Source of the DNA: JBFGFX01 sp965232455
Lineage (GTDB): Bacteria; Pseudomonadota; Gammaproteobacteria; Steroidobacterales; Woeseiaceae
Length of the DNA: 64,000 bases
NCBI GenBank assembly: GCA_965232455.1
Contig: OZ246981.1
Span: 186,001-250,000 of the forward strand
Direction of reading: 5' to 3'
The notes beneath the pieces were generated by a model. It was not told the origin of the DNA and searched no databases. It saw nothing but the letters and a program-made list of their open reading frames with translations. Of the stretch, positions 16,276-24,946 are shown in pieces (position 1 is the first letter of the stretch; each line of letters opens with the position of its first letter). Made by a program: the position numbers and the translations under genes.

Positions 16276-16938
16276 GTGACCCGTGGGGCACGTTCAAAGT
16301 CCGGCGAGAGCCTGTCGTCGGTGTCGACGGCGTTCATCGAACACGAGTCTTTTCTCAAGCGTTTCCTGAAACGCTTCCTGTCGCGCCCGCAGGATATAGA
16401 AGACGTCGTGCAGGACACCTATCTCAAGGCGCGTTGCGCCGAGGAGAGGCAGGTTATCAGCTCGCCAAAGGCTTTCCTGTTTCGCATAGCGCGTAACGAG
16501 GCGCTCAAGGAACTCCGAAAAAAGTCCCGTCGGATTACGGATTACATCGAGGACCTGGACGAGCCGGAAGCCCTTCACGGCGGAGCGTCCGCGGAAGACG
16601 AGGCGATCGCCAAACAAAGGTTTGGTGTGTTCTGCCAGTCGGTCATCGACATGACGCCGAAATGCCGGCGGGTATTCCTGATGTGCAAGGTCTACGGCTT
16701 GTCGTACAAGGAAATTGCGGCACAGCTCGGGATATCGGTGAGCGGCGTGGAAAAACACGTCGCGCGGGGACTGGAAATCTGTAATGCGAGCGCGGATCGC
16801 CTGGAGCGGCCTTCGCCGCGGAGACAGACGGCTGGACGACATGATGCCGCAAACATCTCCGAGCGTAACGCCGAGTCCGAAAACACGGCCGTTTCACCAT
16901 TCGACGAAGTAGCAAGACAAAAGGACGTGTCGCGATGA
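16276..16938 (+). CDS. FecI-like ECF sigma factor (system 2)
   Basis: 220 residues from GTG. Sigma-2: FLKRFLKRFLSRPQDIEDVV, QDTYLKARC and SPKAFLFRIARNEALKELRKK. Sigma-4: MTPKCRRVFLMCKVYGLSYKEIAAQLGISVSGVEKHVARGLEIC, a strong FecI-type helix-turn-helix. Compared with system 1 it carries a polar C-terminal tail of about 45 residues rich in R, S, E and N, with no recognised function. The FecR start codon overlaps its stop (ATGA). The promoter-like element upstream is shared with the second receptor gene, pointing to autoregulation and dedicated control of that receptor. Confidence 0.88.
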   Translation: MTRGARSKSGESLSSVSTAFIEHESFLKRFLKRFLSRPQDIEDVVQDTYLKARCAEERQVISSPKAFLFRIARNEALKELRKKSRRITDYIEDLDEPEALHGGASAEDEAIAKQRFGVFCQSVIDMTPKCRRVFLMCKVYGLSYKEIAAQLGISVSGVEKHVARGLEICNASADRLERPSPRRQTAGRHDAANISERNAESENTAVSPFDEVARQKDVSR

Positions 16939-17990
16939 ATTCTCAGATGAACAGGATCAATCACGAGGCCTGCGCGTGGATCGCCAAACTGCACGACGCG
17001 GAGCCTTCCGCGGAAGATCTCGAGGCGCTGCGGGAGTGGATGCGACAGAGCCCGCAGCACAAAGCCGAATTGCGGCGTATGGCCAGGCGATGGGATGAAC
17101 TCAACGTTCTCACCGAACTGGCTGTTCCCGTCGAAGCGCCGAGCCTGCGGAAGATCGGTAAAACGTCGTTCTTTCTCGCTTTCGTCGGGCGCATGGGCCC
17201 GGTCGCGGCGGTTTCGGCGGCGGCGGTGCTGATCGTCGGTGCTTTGGTGTGGCGGCCGCTCAGCGTCATGAACGGAGACGCGCAGTCTGCGCCGACCTAT
17301 GTGACGGCTATCGGAGAGCAACGGTTGGTTACGTTGCCCGACAGTTCGACGGCGTTGCTCAACACGAACAGCCAGCTGCGAGTGGACTATAGCGGCGACT
17401 ATCGCAATATGTATCTCATCCAGGGCGAGGCGCACTTTGACGTGTCACACAATCCGGCGCAGGCGTTTCGGGTGTTTGCGGGCAACGGATTGGTTCGGGC
17501 GGTGGGTACCGCGTTTTCCGTTCGTCTCAAGGAGAAGATAGTAGAAGTGACCGTGACCGAAGGCAGCGTTGCGATAAAGGCGGTACAGGATGCGTTGGAC
17601 GCCAATACCGACTCATCGGCTGAAGTCGAAGAACCGGCGGTCGTGAAAGCGGGGCAGAGTGCGGTATTCGATCAGGTGATCGAGTCCGTCGGGTCGGTTG
17701 AGACGATCGGCAGCTCCGGGATATCCAGAAAACTCGCCTGGCAAAAAGGGCAGCTGCGGTTTTCGGACGACCCGCTTGAAGACGTTGTGGAAGAGGTCAG
17801 CCGTTACACGCCGCTTTCAATTGTCATTACGGACGCTGAGCTGCGGGATCTGCGCATTGGCGGACTCTTCGAGGCCGGTGAAACCGAAAAAATGTTCGGG
17901 GCGTTGGAGGGTGTTTTCGGCGTTCGGGTCGAATACATCGACGAGAACCTCGTCCACCTTTCTATGGACACACCCGCCGGCAACCGTTGA
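16935..17990 (+). CDS. FecR-like anti-sigma factor/sigma regulator (system 2)
   Basis: 351 residues, overlapping the sigma gene by four bases. N-terminal sigma-binding domain (ACAWIAKLHDAEPSAEDLEA, then LREWMRQSPQHKAELRRM), one membrane helix at about 86-106 (MGPVAAVSAAAVLIVGALVW), then the periplasmic FecR domain (VTAIGEQRLVTLPDSSTALL, GEAHFDVSHNPAQAFRVFAG, VGTAFSVRLKEKIVEVTVTE) and a DUF4974-type end (GQLRFSDDPLEDVVEEVSRY through IGGLFEAGETEKMFGALEG). The organisation is the same as in system 1. It should inhibit or license the adjacent sigma factor according to the state of the receptor. Confidence 0.88.
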   Translation: MNSQMNRINHEACAWIAKLHDAEPSAEDLEALREWMRQSPQHKAELRRMARRWDELNVLTELAVPVEAPSLRKIGKTSFFLAFVGRMGPVAAVSAAAVLIVGALVWRPLSVMNGDAQSAPTYVTAIGEQRLVTLPDSSTALLNTNSQLRVDYSGDYRNMYLIQGEAHFDVSHNPAQAFRVFAGNGLVRAVGTAFSVRLKEKIVEVTVTEGSVAIKAVQDALDANTDSSAEVEEPAVVKAGQSAVFDQVIESVGSVETIGSSGISRKLAWQKGQLRFSDDPLEDVVEEVSRYTPLSIVITDAELRDLRIGGLFEAGETEKMFGALEGVFGVRVEYIDENLVHLSMDTPAGNR

Positions 17991-18061
17991 GCCTCGAAAG
18001 AGTTGCCGGCCGATTCTTGAACGCGGCTGTGGAGGGCTCGAATATTTTTGTTGCTTGAAGC

Positions 18062-18092
18062 TGAGGTTTTTTTGCGCTGCTGGATCATCTAT
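18062..18092 (+). promoter_or_regulatory. Candidate ECF promoter of the second TonB receptor gene
   Basis: TGAGG (18062-18066), 15 bases, GGATCATCTAT (18082-18092), identical in both blocks and in spacing to the element ahead of the sigma gene at 16116-16146. Transcription would start near 18098, which rules out receptor starts before that point and favours the TTG at 18117. Confidence 0.65.
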
Positions 18093-18116
18093 GCGGTAAG
18101 GCCGTGCCACGGGACG

Positions 18117-21100
18117 TTGCGAGCGTGCCGGGGCAGCCTGGCCGTAGGGGGTGGTCTGCTGCGCGCGTTTTTCGCGCGCAGGCTGCTGCCGCTCTGCATG
18201 ACGCTATTACTGGCGGATGCGGTGGCGGCAGAGCAGTTCAGAGAAATCGATTTTGACGTTTCTCGTCAAAATGTCGAGGCTGCGCTGAGCGAACTGGCAA
18301 CGCAAGCCGACGCATTGCTGTTATTTCCCTACGACCTGATCGAACCCGTGGACTCACACCCGGTGAACGGGAGGCACACGGTTCAGGAGGCTCTGGACAT
18401 CCTGTTGCAGGATACCGGGCTGACGGGCGGCCTTACTGATGGCGGAGTCATTACGATTTCACGCGCAGCAGGGACCGACGGTCAGAGAGGAACGGAAATG
18501 AAGCAGAACGAAAACAAGGCGGCAGCCAAAAACAGGGGCCTGATTGGCGTTTTAGCAGCGGTATTCAGCGCGGGCGCTGCCGCCCAGGAGCCTGCGGACG
18601 GCGGAGCGAATGCCGGTGCACTGGAGGAAGTGATCGTTACCGGCTCACGTATCTCCAGGACGGATCTGAGTTCCAGCAGCCCGGTGACGGTTATTGGCAA
18701 CGAGGAAATTGATGCACGAGGCGTCTTGAGGGTAGAAGACCTGATCAATATCCTGCCGCAGGCGCTGGCGGGTCAAAGCGCTTTTTCCGGTATAGGCGCG
18801 GGCACCGCAACCGTCAATCTGCGAGGCCTTGGAGCCGAGCGCACCCTCGTGCTGGTGGACGGCAAGCGCCTGCCGTTCGGTTCTCCGATTTCCGTGGCCG
18901 CCGACCTCAACCAGATTCCGGCGCAGCTCGTCGAGCGCGTCGAGGTGCTCACCGGCGGTGCGTCCGCCGTTTACGGCGCCGACGCCATTGCCGGCGTCGT
19001 CAACTTCCGGATGAAGCGAGACTTCGAGGGTCTCGACGTGAACCTGCAGGGCGGTTTCTTTCAGACGGGCAACAGCGTGGGCGGGGTTGAACGGGTGTTG
19101 GCCGATTTCGGTCAGCCGGATCCGGGTTCCGCAACCGACGGAGGCAGCGTCGATCTCAACATCATCATGGGCGGGAACCTCGACGGCGGGAAAGGCAACA
19201 TTACGGGTTACTTCGGTTACTCGAACGACAACGAAGTGAAATGGGAAGACCGCGACATCAGCTCCTGTCCTTTTGGAACGCGAAACAACGGGACGGAGTT
19301 GTCATGCCAAGGCTCGGGGTCCATGCCTTCGTCCACGCGTTTTACCCGTGCGGGTCTCGATGGATTCAATTTGACCGTCGATCCCGACACCCTGCAGCTG
19401 CGGGATTTCGACACGGCAACGGACACCTTCAACTTCTCCGGGGGTAACTTCTTTCAGCGGCCGCGAGAGCGCTTCACGATGGGCGCGTCGATGCACTACG
19501 AGCTGCATCCGAAAGCGGAATGGTTCTTGAACTATTCGTTTGTCGACAACGCGACGACGGCGAGTATCGCGCCGTCGGGTCTATCACTGGGAAGAACGAA
19601 CTCAATCAACTGCGACAATCCGTTGCTGAGTGACGAACAGCTCGCGGTAATCTGCGACCCTGCCTTTACCTTTGTGGATACCGACGGCGTTGAAAGGGCT
19701 CCGGTTTTCATCGGCCGCCGCAACCTGGAGGGTGGTCCGCGCACCAATGAATTCAAACTTGCGACCCACCGTGTGGTTACCGGTTTCCGGGGTGAGGCGT
19801 TCGAGGGATTCAACTACGAGGTTTTCGGTCAGTTCGCGAACGTCGATTTTGCGGAAACCTTGGAGAACGACGTGCTGACGCCCAAAGCAACCCTGGCGCT
19901 CGACGTCGTTACCGATCCCGGCACCGGCCAACCGGTCTGCCGCTCCGCGCTGTCGGGCCAGGAGCCGGACTGCGTCCCCTGGAACATCCTGCAGCCGGGC
20001 GGTGTGACGCAGGCGGCTACCGAGTTCATCACGGCGCCCAGTTTGCGCAACGGCCTGACGGAACAGTTGGTATTGGGCGCCAGCCTGTCCGGCGATCTTA
20101 CTGATTACGGTGTGGTGAGTCCCTTTGCGGACACGGGCATCCAGGTTGTCGGCGGCTACGAATTCCGTCGGGACGAACTGGCGCTGACGCCGGCGCCGGG
20201 CGACGGCCTGACGTTGGTCAGAGAGCCGGTATCGGGCGAGATCGCGGTGTACGAGTTTTTCACCGAGGTGCAGGTACCCCTGGTGGAAGCGAAGCCGTTG
20301 CTCGAAGAGCTGGTTCTGCACGGCGCCTATCGCTACTCCGACTATTACGACACGACGGGAACGCAGAGCACCTACTCGGGCGGCCTTACCTGGCAGCCGT
20401 CAAGCGATCTCCGCATCCGGGGACAGTTTCAGAGAGCGACGCGTTCGCCGAATCCAATAGAGCTGTTCAGCCCGCAGGCGGACGGGGCCGTGATCCTGTC
20501 GGCGGGAGTCAACGGTCTGCGCGACCCCTGTGCGGGTGACTTCGATCCGGCCACCAGCACGCCCGAGCCGGCCAACAGCCTGGACGAGTGCGCGCGTTCC
20601 GGCGTTACCGCGGCGCAGTATGGCCAGATTCTGGACAGCACTACCGGCGAGTTCAACACGCTGGCGGGCGGCAATCCCGATCTTGACCCGGAGACGTCGG
20701 ACACCTTCACCGCGGGGATCGTGTTTACGCCGCAGTTTATTCCGGGCTTGAGCCTCAGCGTGGACTATTTCTCCATCGACGTTGAGGATTTCGTGGGGAC
20801 GGTTCCGCCGGAGTTGGCGCTGGACAGCTGCGTCAACGACAATGAGGCATTCTTCTGCAACCTGATCAACCGTGACAGCGCCGGTACACTGTGGCTGATA
20901 GAAGGCGAGGGATTCATTCAGGCCACAAACATCAATACCGGCCGACTGTCCACAACCGGCGTCGACATCAACACCGACTACGTATTCGATCTCGCGGACA
21001 TCGGGCTTCCATTCGGCGGTTCGGTGCGACTGCAATACATTGCAACCTTGCTCGACGAATTTGAGGAAGAGTCGCTTCCGGGAGAAACCCCGTTTGATTG

Positions 21101-21482
21101 CGCGGGCTTCTACGGCGGTGTCTGCGGCACGCCCAGACCGGAATACAGGCACATCGCATCGGTGGAGTGGATGTCGGGTGAAAAGCTGAGTGCGACGTTC
21201 GCCTGGCGCTCGGTCGGCAGCGTCAAACAGTTCAGTACGAACCCGAGCCCGGTTATCGCCAAGCTGGATTCGACCAGTTTCTTCGATTTGTCGGCGAGGT
21301 ACACCCTCAGCGACAGGTACGAGTTTCGGCTGGGTATCAACAACTTGTTTGACGAGACCCCGCCGTTGACCTCCATCGCCGGGTTCGGAGGTACCGAAAC
21401 CAGCGGTCGGGGAAACACGTTCCCGCAAATCTACGACGCACAGGGTCGCTTCGTGTTTGGCGGCATTCGGGGTTCTTTCTGA
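18117..21482 (+). CDS. TonB-dependent receptor with STN domain and an internal second signal peptide (system 2)
   Basis: About 1121 residues from a TTG at 18117, chosen because it lies just after the predicted promoter and gives a basic, hydrophobic leader (LLRAFFARRLLPLCMTLLLA, cleavage near VAA-EQ). The ATG at 18198 would leave too short a leader. The STN domain (REIDFDVSRQNVEAALSELA to VQEALDILLQDTGLTGGL) is followed, in frame, by an ATG at 18498 with its own ribosome binding site and a second signal peptide (MKQNENKAAAKNRGLIGVLA, ending GAAAQ). Then come the plug (LEEVIVTGSRISRTDL, NLRGLGAERTLVLVDGKRLP, VERVEVLTGGASAVYGADA) and a barrel ending GGIRGSF. Plug and barrel resemble the system 1 receptor. 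The substrate is unknown, and no peptidase gene follows. Confidence 0.88.
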   Translation: MRACRGSLAVGGGLLRAFFARRLLPLCMTLLLADAVAAEQFREIDFDVSRQNVEAALSELATQADALLLFPYDLIEPVDSHPVNGRHTVQEALDILLQDTGLTGGLTDGGVITISRAAGTDGQRGTEMKQNENKAAAKNRGLIGVLAAVFSAGAAAQEPADGGANAGALEEVIVTGSRISRTDLSSSSPVTVIGNEEIDARGVLRVEDLINILPQALAGQSAFSGIGAGTATVNLRGLGAERTLVLVDGKRLPFGSPISVAADLNQIPAQLVERVEVLTGGASAVYGADAIAGVVNFRMKRDFEGLDVNLQGGFFQTGNSVGGVERVLADFGQPDPGSATDGGSVDLNIIMGGNLDGGKGNITGYFGYSNDNEVKWEDRDISSCPFGTRNNGTELSCQGSGSMPSSTRFTRAGLDGFNLTVDPDTLQLRDFDTATDTFNFSGGNFFQRPRERFTMGASMHYELHPKAEWFLNYSFVDNATTASIAPSGLSLGRTNSINCDNPLLSDEQLAVICDPAFTFVDTDGVERAPVFIGRRNLEGGPRTNEFKLATHRVVTGFRGEAFEGFNYEVFGQFANVDFAETLENDVLTPKATLALDVVTDPGTGQPVCRSALSGQEPDCVPWNILQPGGVTQAATEFITAPSLRNGLTEQLVLGASLSGDLTDYGVVSPFADTGIQVVGGYEFRRDELALTPAPGDGLTLVREPVSGEIAVYEFFTEVQVPLVEAKPLLEELVLHGAYRYSDYYDTTGTQSTYSGGLTWQPSSDLRIRGQFQRATRSPNPIELFSPQADGAVILSAGVNGLRDPCAGDFDPATSTPEPANSLDECARSGVTAAQYGQILDSTTGEFNTLAGGNPDLDPETSDTFTAGIVFTPQFIPGLSLSVDYFSIDVEDFVGTVPPELALDSCVNDNEAFFCNLINRDSAGTLWLIEGEGFIQATNINTGRLSTTGVDINTDYVFDLADIGLPFGGSVRLQYIATLLDEFEEESLPGETPFDCAGFYGGVCGTPRPEYRHIASVEWMSGEKLSATFAWRSVGSVKQFSTNPSPVIAKLDSTSFFDLSARYTLSDRYEFRLGINNLFDETPPLTSIAGFGGTETSGRGNTFPQIYDAQGRFVFGGIRGSF
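18485..18590 (+). other. Internal ribosome binding site, start codon and signal peptide inside the receptor gene
   Basis: AGAGAGGA at 18485-18492 lies six bases before an in-frame ATG at 18498. The encoded segment has a basic start, a hydrophobic core (GLIGVLAAVFSAGAAA) and an A-x-A cleavage site, the standard form for TonB receptors without STN. The cell could make both a signalling receptor (with STN) and a transport-only receptor from one gene. Confidence 0.55.
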
Positions 21483-21643
21483 CGAGACTGCTTCAGGTCT
21501 CGGCGTAACGTGCGAGCGTGTTCAGGCAGCAACTAAGAGTGCTGCTTGACGCGCTTGTGTCGTCAACTAAGCCGAGCATATGGAGGGAAAGACCGCGATG
21601 GCGCGCGTCGGCCGCCGACGGATCACAGGCCGCACAGGTCGAG

Positions 21644-22525
21644 CTAGGAGGTTTTGGGCAACTGCATTTGATCGAGCACCTGCCGCGACAGCCATGACTC
21701 CTCATCGGCAAGATCCATGATGACGTCGAAGTGGTTGCGGTTTTCGATTTCGCTGAACGCTACCGGTATTTCTTCTTCCTGCAAAACCGCGCGATAGTCG
21801 TCAGTTTGTCGTTTGAATTCGCCGGTCTCGTTGTCCCCGTACGCAAGGATTACCGGGCAGCGATTCCGCAGGCTAAGGCGAACCGGGCTGTTGGCCATCG
21901 CCTCGTTCGCGTCCATGCCGACTTTTTCGTTGACGTAACTCAGACGCACGGGTTCGAGGTCGTAGATCCCGCTCACCGCGCATACGCCCTTGACCAGGTC
22001 GGACGGCAAACCGAGCCGCCGCCAATCGGTCATCAGCATCATCATGGCCAGATGCGCACCGGCCGAGCTGCCTGACAGATAGATCCGATCGCGGTCGAAT
22101 CCCCATTGGCCGGCGTGCTGATAAAGAAACCCGAGTGCGCGGCGGTTCTCCTCGACGATGCCGCTCAAGGTCTGCTCGGGCGCAAGCGTGTAGTTAACCG
22201 CCGCAAAACAGCAGCCGTGCCGTTGAAACATCGGAGCGGCAAAACAGGACTCGTTTTTGCTCAGTTGCTGCCAGTAACCGCCATGTATGTATACTTGCAG
22301 CGGCGCTGCGCCCGGCGCGTCAGGAAGGAACAGGTCCAGCGTTTCGCGGGCGTTGCCCCCGTAACGCAGATCCGGCCGGCAGGCGCCCGCGTCTGACGCG
22401 GCTTTTTTCGCGGCAATGCTGAGCCGCGCATATTTATCCAGGTAGATGCCGATATCGTCGATGCAACTGCTCGGCGAATACTCCCGATCGAGCGTTGTCT
22501 GATCGAACGTCGAATAGATCGGCAT
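21644..22525 (-). CDS. Alpha/beta hydrolase resembling arylformamidase (kynurenine formamidase)
   Basis: 293 residues, no signal peptide. Oxyanion motif YIHGGYWQQLSKNESCF, nucleophile elbow LSGSSAGAHLAMMMLMTDWR, acid region VILAYGDNETGEFKRQ and a histidine in ENRNHFDVIMDL, giving a complete triad. HGGYWQ followed by K, and GSSAGAHLA, match the bacterial/eukaryotic KynB2-like hydrolases of the esterase/lipase family; such enzymes hydrolyse N-formylkynurenine or related esters and carbamates. It is divergent from the racemase-like gene, with 190 bases between. The tentative link to kynurenine or aminomuconate metabolism comes from the aldehyde dehydrogenase and RidA genes nearby. Confidence 0.75.
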   Translation of the reverse strand: MPIYSTFDQTTLDREYSPSSCIDDIGIYLDKYARLSIAAKKAASDAGACRPDLRYGGNARETLDLFLPDAPGAAPLQVYIHGGYWQQLSKNESCFAAPMFQRHGCCFAAVNYTLAPEQTLSGIVEENRRALGFLYQHAGQWGFDRDRIYLSGSSAGAHLAMMMLMTDWRRLGLPSDLVKGVCAVSGIYDLEPVRLSYVNEKVGMDANEAMANSPVRLSLRNRCPVILAYGDNETGEFKRQTDDYRAVLQEEEIPVAFSEIENRNHFDVIMDLADEESWLSRQVLDQMQLPKTS

Positions 22526-22715
22526 GATTGTGCGCTCGTGGAGGACTCTGGGCGGCCGGGAACAACAGGGTAGTACAATTCTCTTGCGATCCGTGCGCGG
22601 CAGTCAATAACGGGATAACCAATAGCGGCGCAGGCTTTCCGGACCGCAGCGCAACCGGAACGTTGTCCAACCCCGTACGGTGGTACCCTAGGTATCACTG
22701 GAAGGAGCTGTTACC

Positions 22716-23405
22716 GTGAAAAAACACATAGGGATCGTTGGCTGCAGCGCGGAGGGAGCGGCGCTTTGTTATCGGACGATCTGTACCGAGGCCGAGGCAC
22801 GGATGGGAGAGCACTGCCACCCGGAAGTGAGCATGCATACGTTCTCGCTGGGCGACTATATGCGGTCGATCGTCGCCGACGACTGGCAGGCCGTTGGCGA
22901 ACTCATGGCGAGGTCTGCAAACAAGCTCGCCGACATCGGCGCGGATTTCGTCATTTGCCCGGACAATACCATCCACCAGGCGTTCGAGGCTGCCAGCCTG
23001 CGCTCGCGACTGCCATGGCTGCACATCGCGGAGGCCGTCGCGGAGCTCGCGATGGAGCAGGGATTCAAAAAGGTCGGTATCACGGGAACGGCCTATCTGA
23101 TGTCCGGTCCCGTGTATCCCGACGCCTTCGGTCGTCTGGACATCGACCACGCGGTTCCGGACCGGGCCGACCAGGAGGAGATCAACCGCATTATCTTCGA
23201 TGATCTGGTCAAAGGCGTTTATGCCAGGGATTCCAAGGTCTTTTTTTCAGAGGTGTTCGACAAGCTCGGTCAGCTCGGGTGCGACGCCGTCGTAATGGGT
23301 TGTACGGAGATCCCTATTCTCATGGACGGCGTCGACACGTCGCTTCCTGCGCTGGACTCGACACGGATTCTTGCACGCGCAGCGCTGGCAACCGCGTTGG
23401 CGTAA
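22716..23405 (+). CDS. Aspartate/glutamate-racemase superfamily protein with one catalytic Cys replaced
   Basis: 229 residues from a GTG with GGAAGGAG upstream. The fold is clear from HIGIVGCSAEGAALCYRTI at the start, the first catalytic loop at residues 81-87 (CPDNTIH) and the second at 195-199 (GCTEI, Cys196). In two-base racemases the first loop reads CNT; here the position is Asp83 (PDNT). Relatives with one altered base work on one enantiomer, as isomerases or as decarboxylases, so racemase activity cannot be assumed. It starts a rightward run of five genes including a semialdehyde dehydrogenase. Confidence 0.8.
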   Translation: MKKHIGIVGCSAEGAALCYRTICTEAEARMGEHCHPEVSMHTFSLGDYMRSIVADDWQAVGELMARSANKLADIGADFVICPDNTIHQAFEAASLRSRLPWLHIAEAVAELAMEQGFKKVGITGTAYLMSGPVYPDAFGRLDIDHAVPDRADQEEINRIIFDDLVKGVYARDSKVFFSEVFDKLGQLGCDAVVMGCTEIPILMDGVDTSLPALDSTRILARAALATALA

Positions 23406-23445
23406 ACCAGGGTCTTTAACACGAACAATCGGGGCGGCTCAAAAA

Positions 23446-24900
23446 ATGCGTGAATTCAAAAACTACGTCGCCGGCGAGTTCCTGACGGCGAATTCCCGGT
23501 TCGACGACATCAATCCGGTGGACGGATCGCTGGTCGGCAGGGTCCACGAGGCCGATGCGGAAACCGTGAACCGGGCGGTCAACGCCGCTCGCGTCGCGCT
23601 GGACGGCGAGTGGGGGGCGATGTCGGTTGCCGAACGCGGTAGCCTGTTGGAGCGGGTTGCCACAGGTATCGAAGCGCGTTTCGACGAGTTCGTTGCGGCG
23701 GAAATTGCCGACACGGGAAAACCGCTCGCGCAAGCGCGCTCGCTCGACATACCGCGGGGAACGGCCAATTTCCGATTCTTCGCGAACCTTGCCGCGTCGA
23801 TGGGGACGGAGTGTTTTGAGATGAACACACCCGACGGCGAGGGCGCGTTGAACTACGCCGTGCAAAAACCGCTGGGTGTCGTCGGCGTCGTTTCACCCTG
23901 GAACCTGCCGCTTCTGTTGCTCACCTGGAAGGTGGCGCCGGCGATGGCGGCCGGCAACGCGGTAGTCGCAAAACCCTCCGAGGAGACGCCGGGTACGGCG
24001 TCCCTGCTGGCGGAGGTCATGCATGATGCGGGCGTTCCTGCGGGCGTCTTCAATCTGGTTCACGGGTTCGGACCGGGGTCTGCCGGCGAGCTGCTAACCA
24101 CTCACCCGGGTGTCGATGCGATCACCTTTACGGGTGAATCGGCGACGGGCAGTGCGATCATGCGGGCGGCAGCGGACAACGTAAAGGCACTGTCCTTCGA
24201 GTTGGGTGGCAAGAATGCGGCGATCGTATTTGAAGACGCCGACATGGATGAGGCAGTTGACGGTACGGTTCGTTCGGTTTTCTCGAATTGCGGACAGGTC
24301 TGCCTGTGTTCCGAACGCGTATACGTCCAGCAGTCGATATTCGACGAATTCGTCGTTCGACTGAAGGATCGCGCGGAGGCGCTGAAGCTGGGCTGGCCCG
24401 GAGACGAAAGCACCGACGTCGGGCCGCTGGTTTCCAAAGCGCATCGCGAAAAGGTGGTTTCTTATTACGAACTCGCTCGCGCAGAAGGCGCAACGGTAGT
24501 GACCGGCGGCGGCATCCCGGCGTTCGGCGATCGGCGAGATGAGGGTGCGTGGGTGGAACCGACCATCCTGACGGGCTTGCCGGAAACGGCGCGTTGTGTC
24601 CGTGAAGAGATTTTCGGGCCCGTCTGCCACGTTGCGCCTTTTTCGTCGGAGGACGAGGCAGTGGCGATGGCCAACGACAGCAACTACGGCCTCGCTGCTG
24701 CGATATGGACAAGCAATCTTGCGCGGGCACACCGGGTTGCCCGTCGGATCGACGCCGGCATTGTCTGGGTCAACACCTGGTATCTGCGTGATCTGCGCAC
24801 GCCTTTCGGCGGCGTAAAGCTGTCCGGCATCGGCCGTGAAGGCGGCGTGCATTCCCTGAGTTTCTATTCGGAGCCTACCAACATCTGTATCAAACTGTGA
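23446..24900 (+). CDS. Aldehyde dehydrogenase, 2-hydroxymuconic/2-aminomuconic semialdehyde type
   Basis: 484 residues from the ATG at 23446, where the homologous start MREFKNYVAGEFL lies. Typical ALDH motifs: VGVVSPWNLPLLLLTWKVAP (cofactor and transition-state Asn), FTGESATGSAIM, catalytic Glu in SFELGGKNAA, catalytic Cys in FSNCGQVCLCSERVYV, and the end DLRTPFGGVKLSGIGREGG with HSLSFYSEPTNICIKL. The last segment and the CGQVC site are the signature of the XylG/DmpC/NbaE subgroup, which oxidises ring-cleavage semialdehydes with NAD. This puts the enzyme in meta-cleavage or aminomuconate catabolism, though no ring-cleavage dioxygenase is in the window. Confidence 0.85.
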   Translation: MREFKNYVAGEFLTANSRFDDINPVDGSLVGRVHEADAETVNRAVNAARVALDGEWGAMSVAERGSLLERVATGIEARFDEFVAAEIADTGKPLAQARSLDIPRGTANFRFFANLAASMGTECFEMNTPDGEGALNYAVQKPLGVVGVVSPWNLPLLLLTWKVAPAMAAGNAVVAKPSEETPGTASLLAEVMHDAGVPAGVFNLVHGFGPGSAGELLTTHPGVDAITFTGESATGSAIMRAAADNVKALSFELGGKNAAIVFEDADMDEAVDGTVRSVFSNCGQVCLCSERVYVQQSIFDEFVVRLKDRAEALKLGWPGDESTDVGPLVSKAHREKVVSYYELARAEGATVVTGGGIPAFGDRRDEGAWVEPTILTGLPETARCVREEIFGPVCHVAPFSSEDEAVAMANDSNYGLAAAIWTSNLARAHRVARRIDAGIVWVNTWYLRDLRTPFGGVKLSGIGREGGVHSLSFYSEPTNICIKL

Positions 24901-24946
24901 ATATCGTTCCTCGATGACTCGTTACTGCGTCGAGAAGGAGACAACA

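Noticed and set aside
21580..21720. Arginine-rich short frame with a GGAGGG box after the second TonB receptor
   Set aside because: It overlaps the end of the arylformamidase-like gene on the other strand, and its composition is that of frame-shifted GC-rich DNA.
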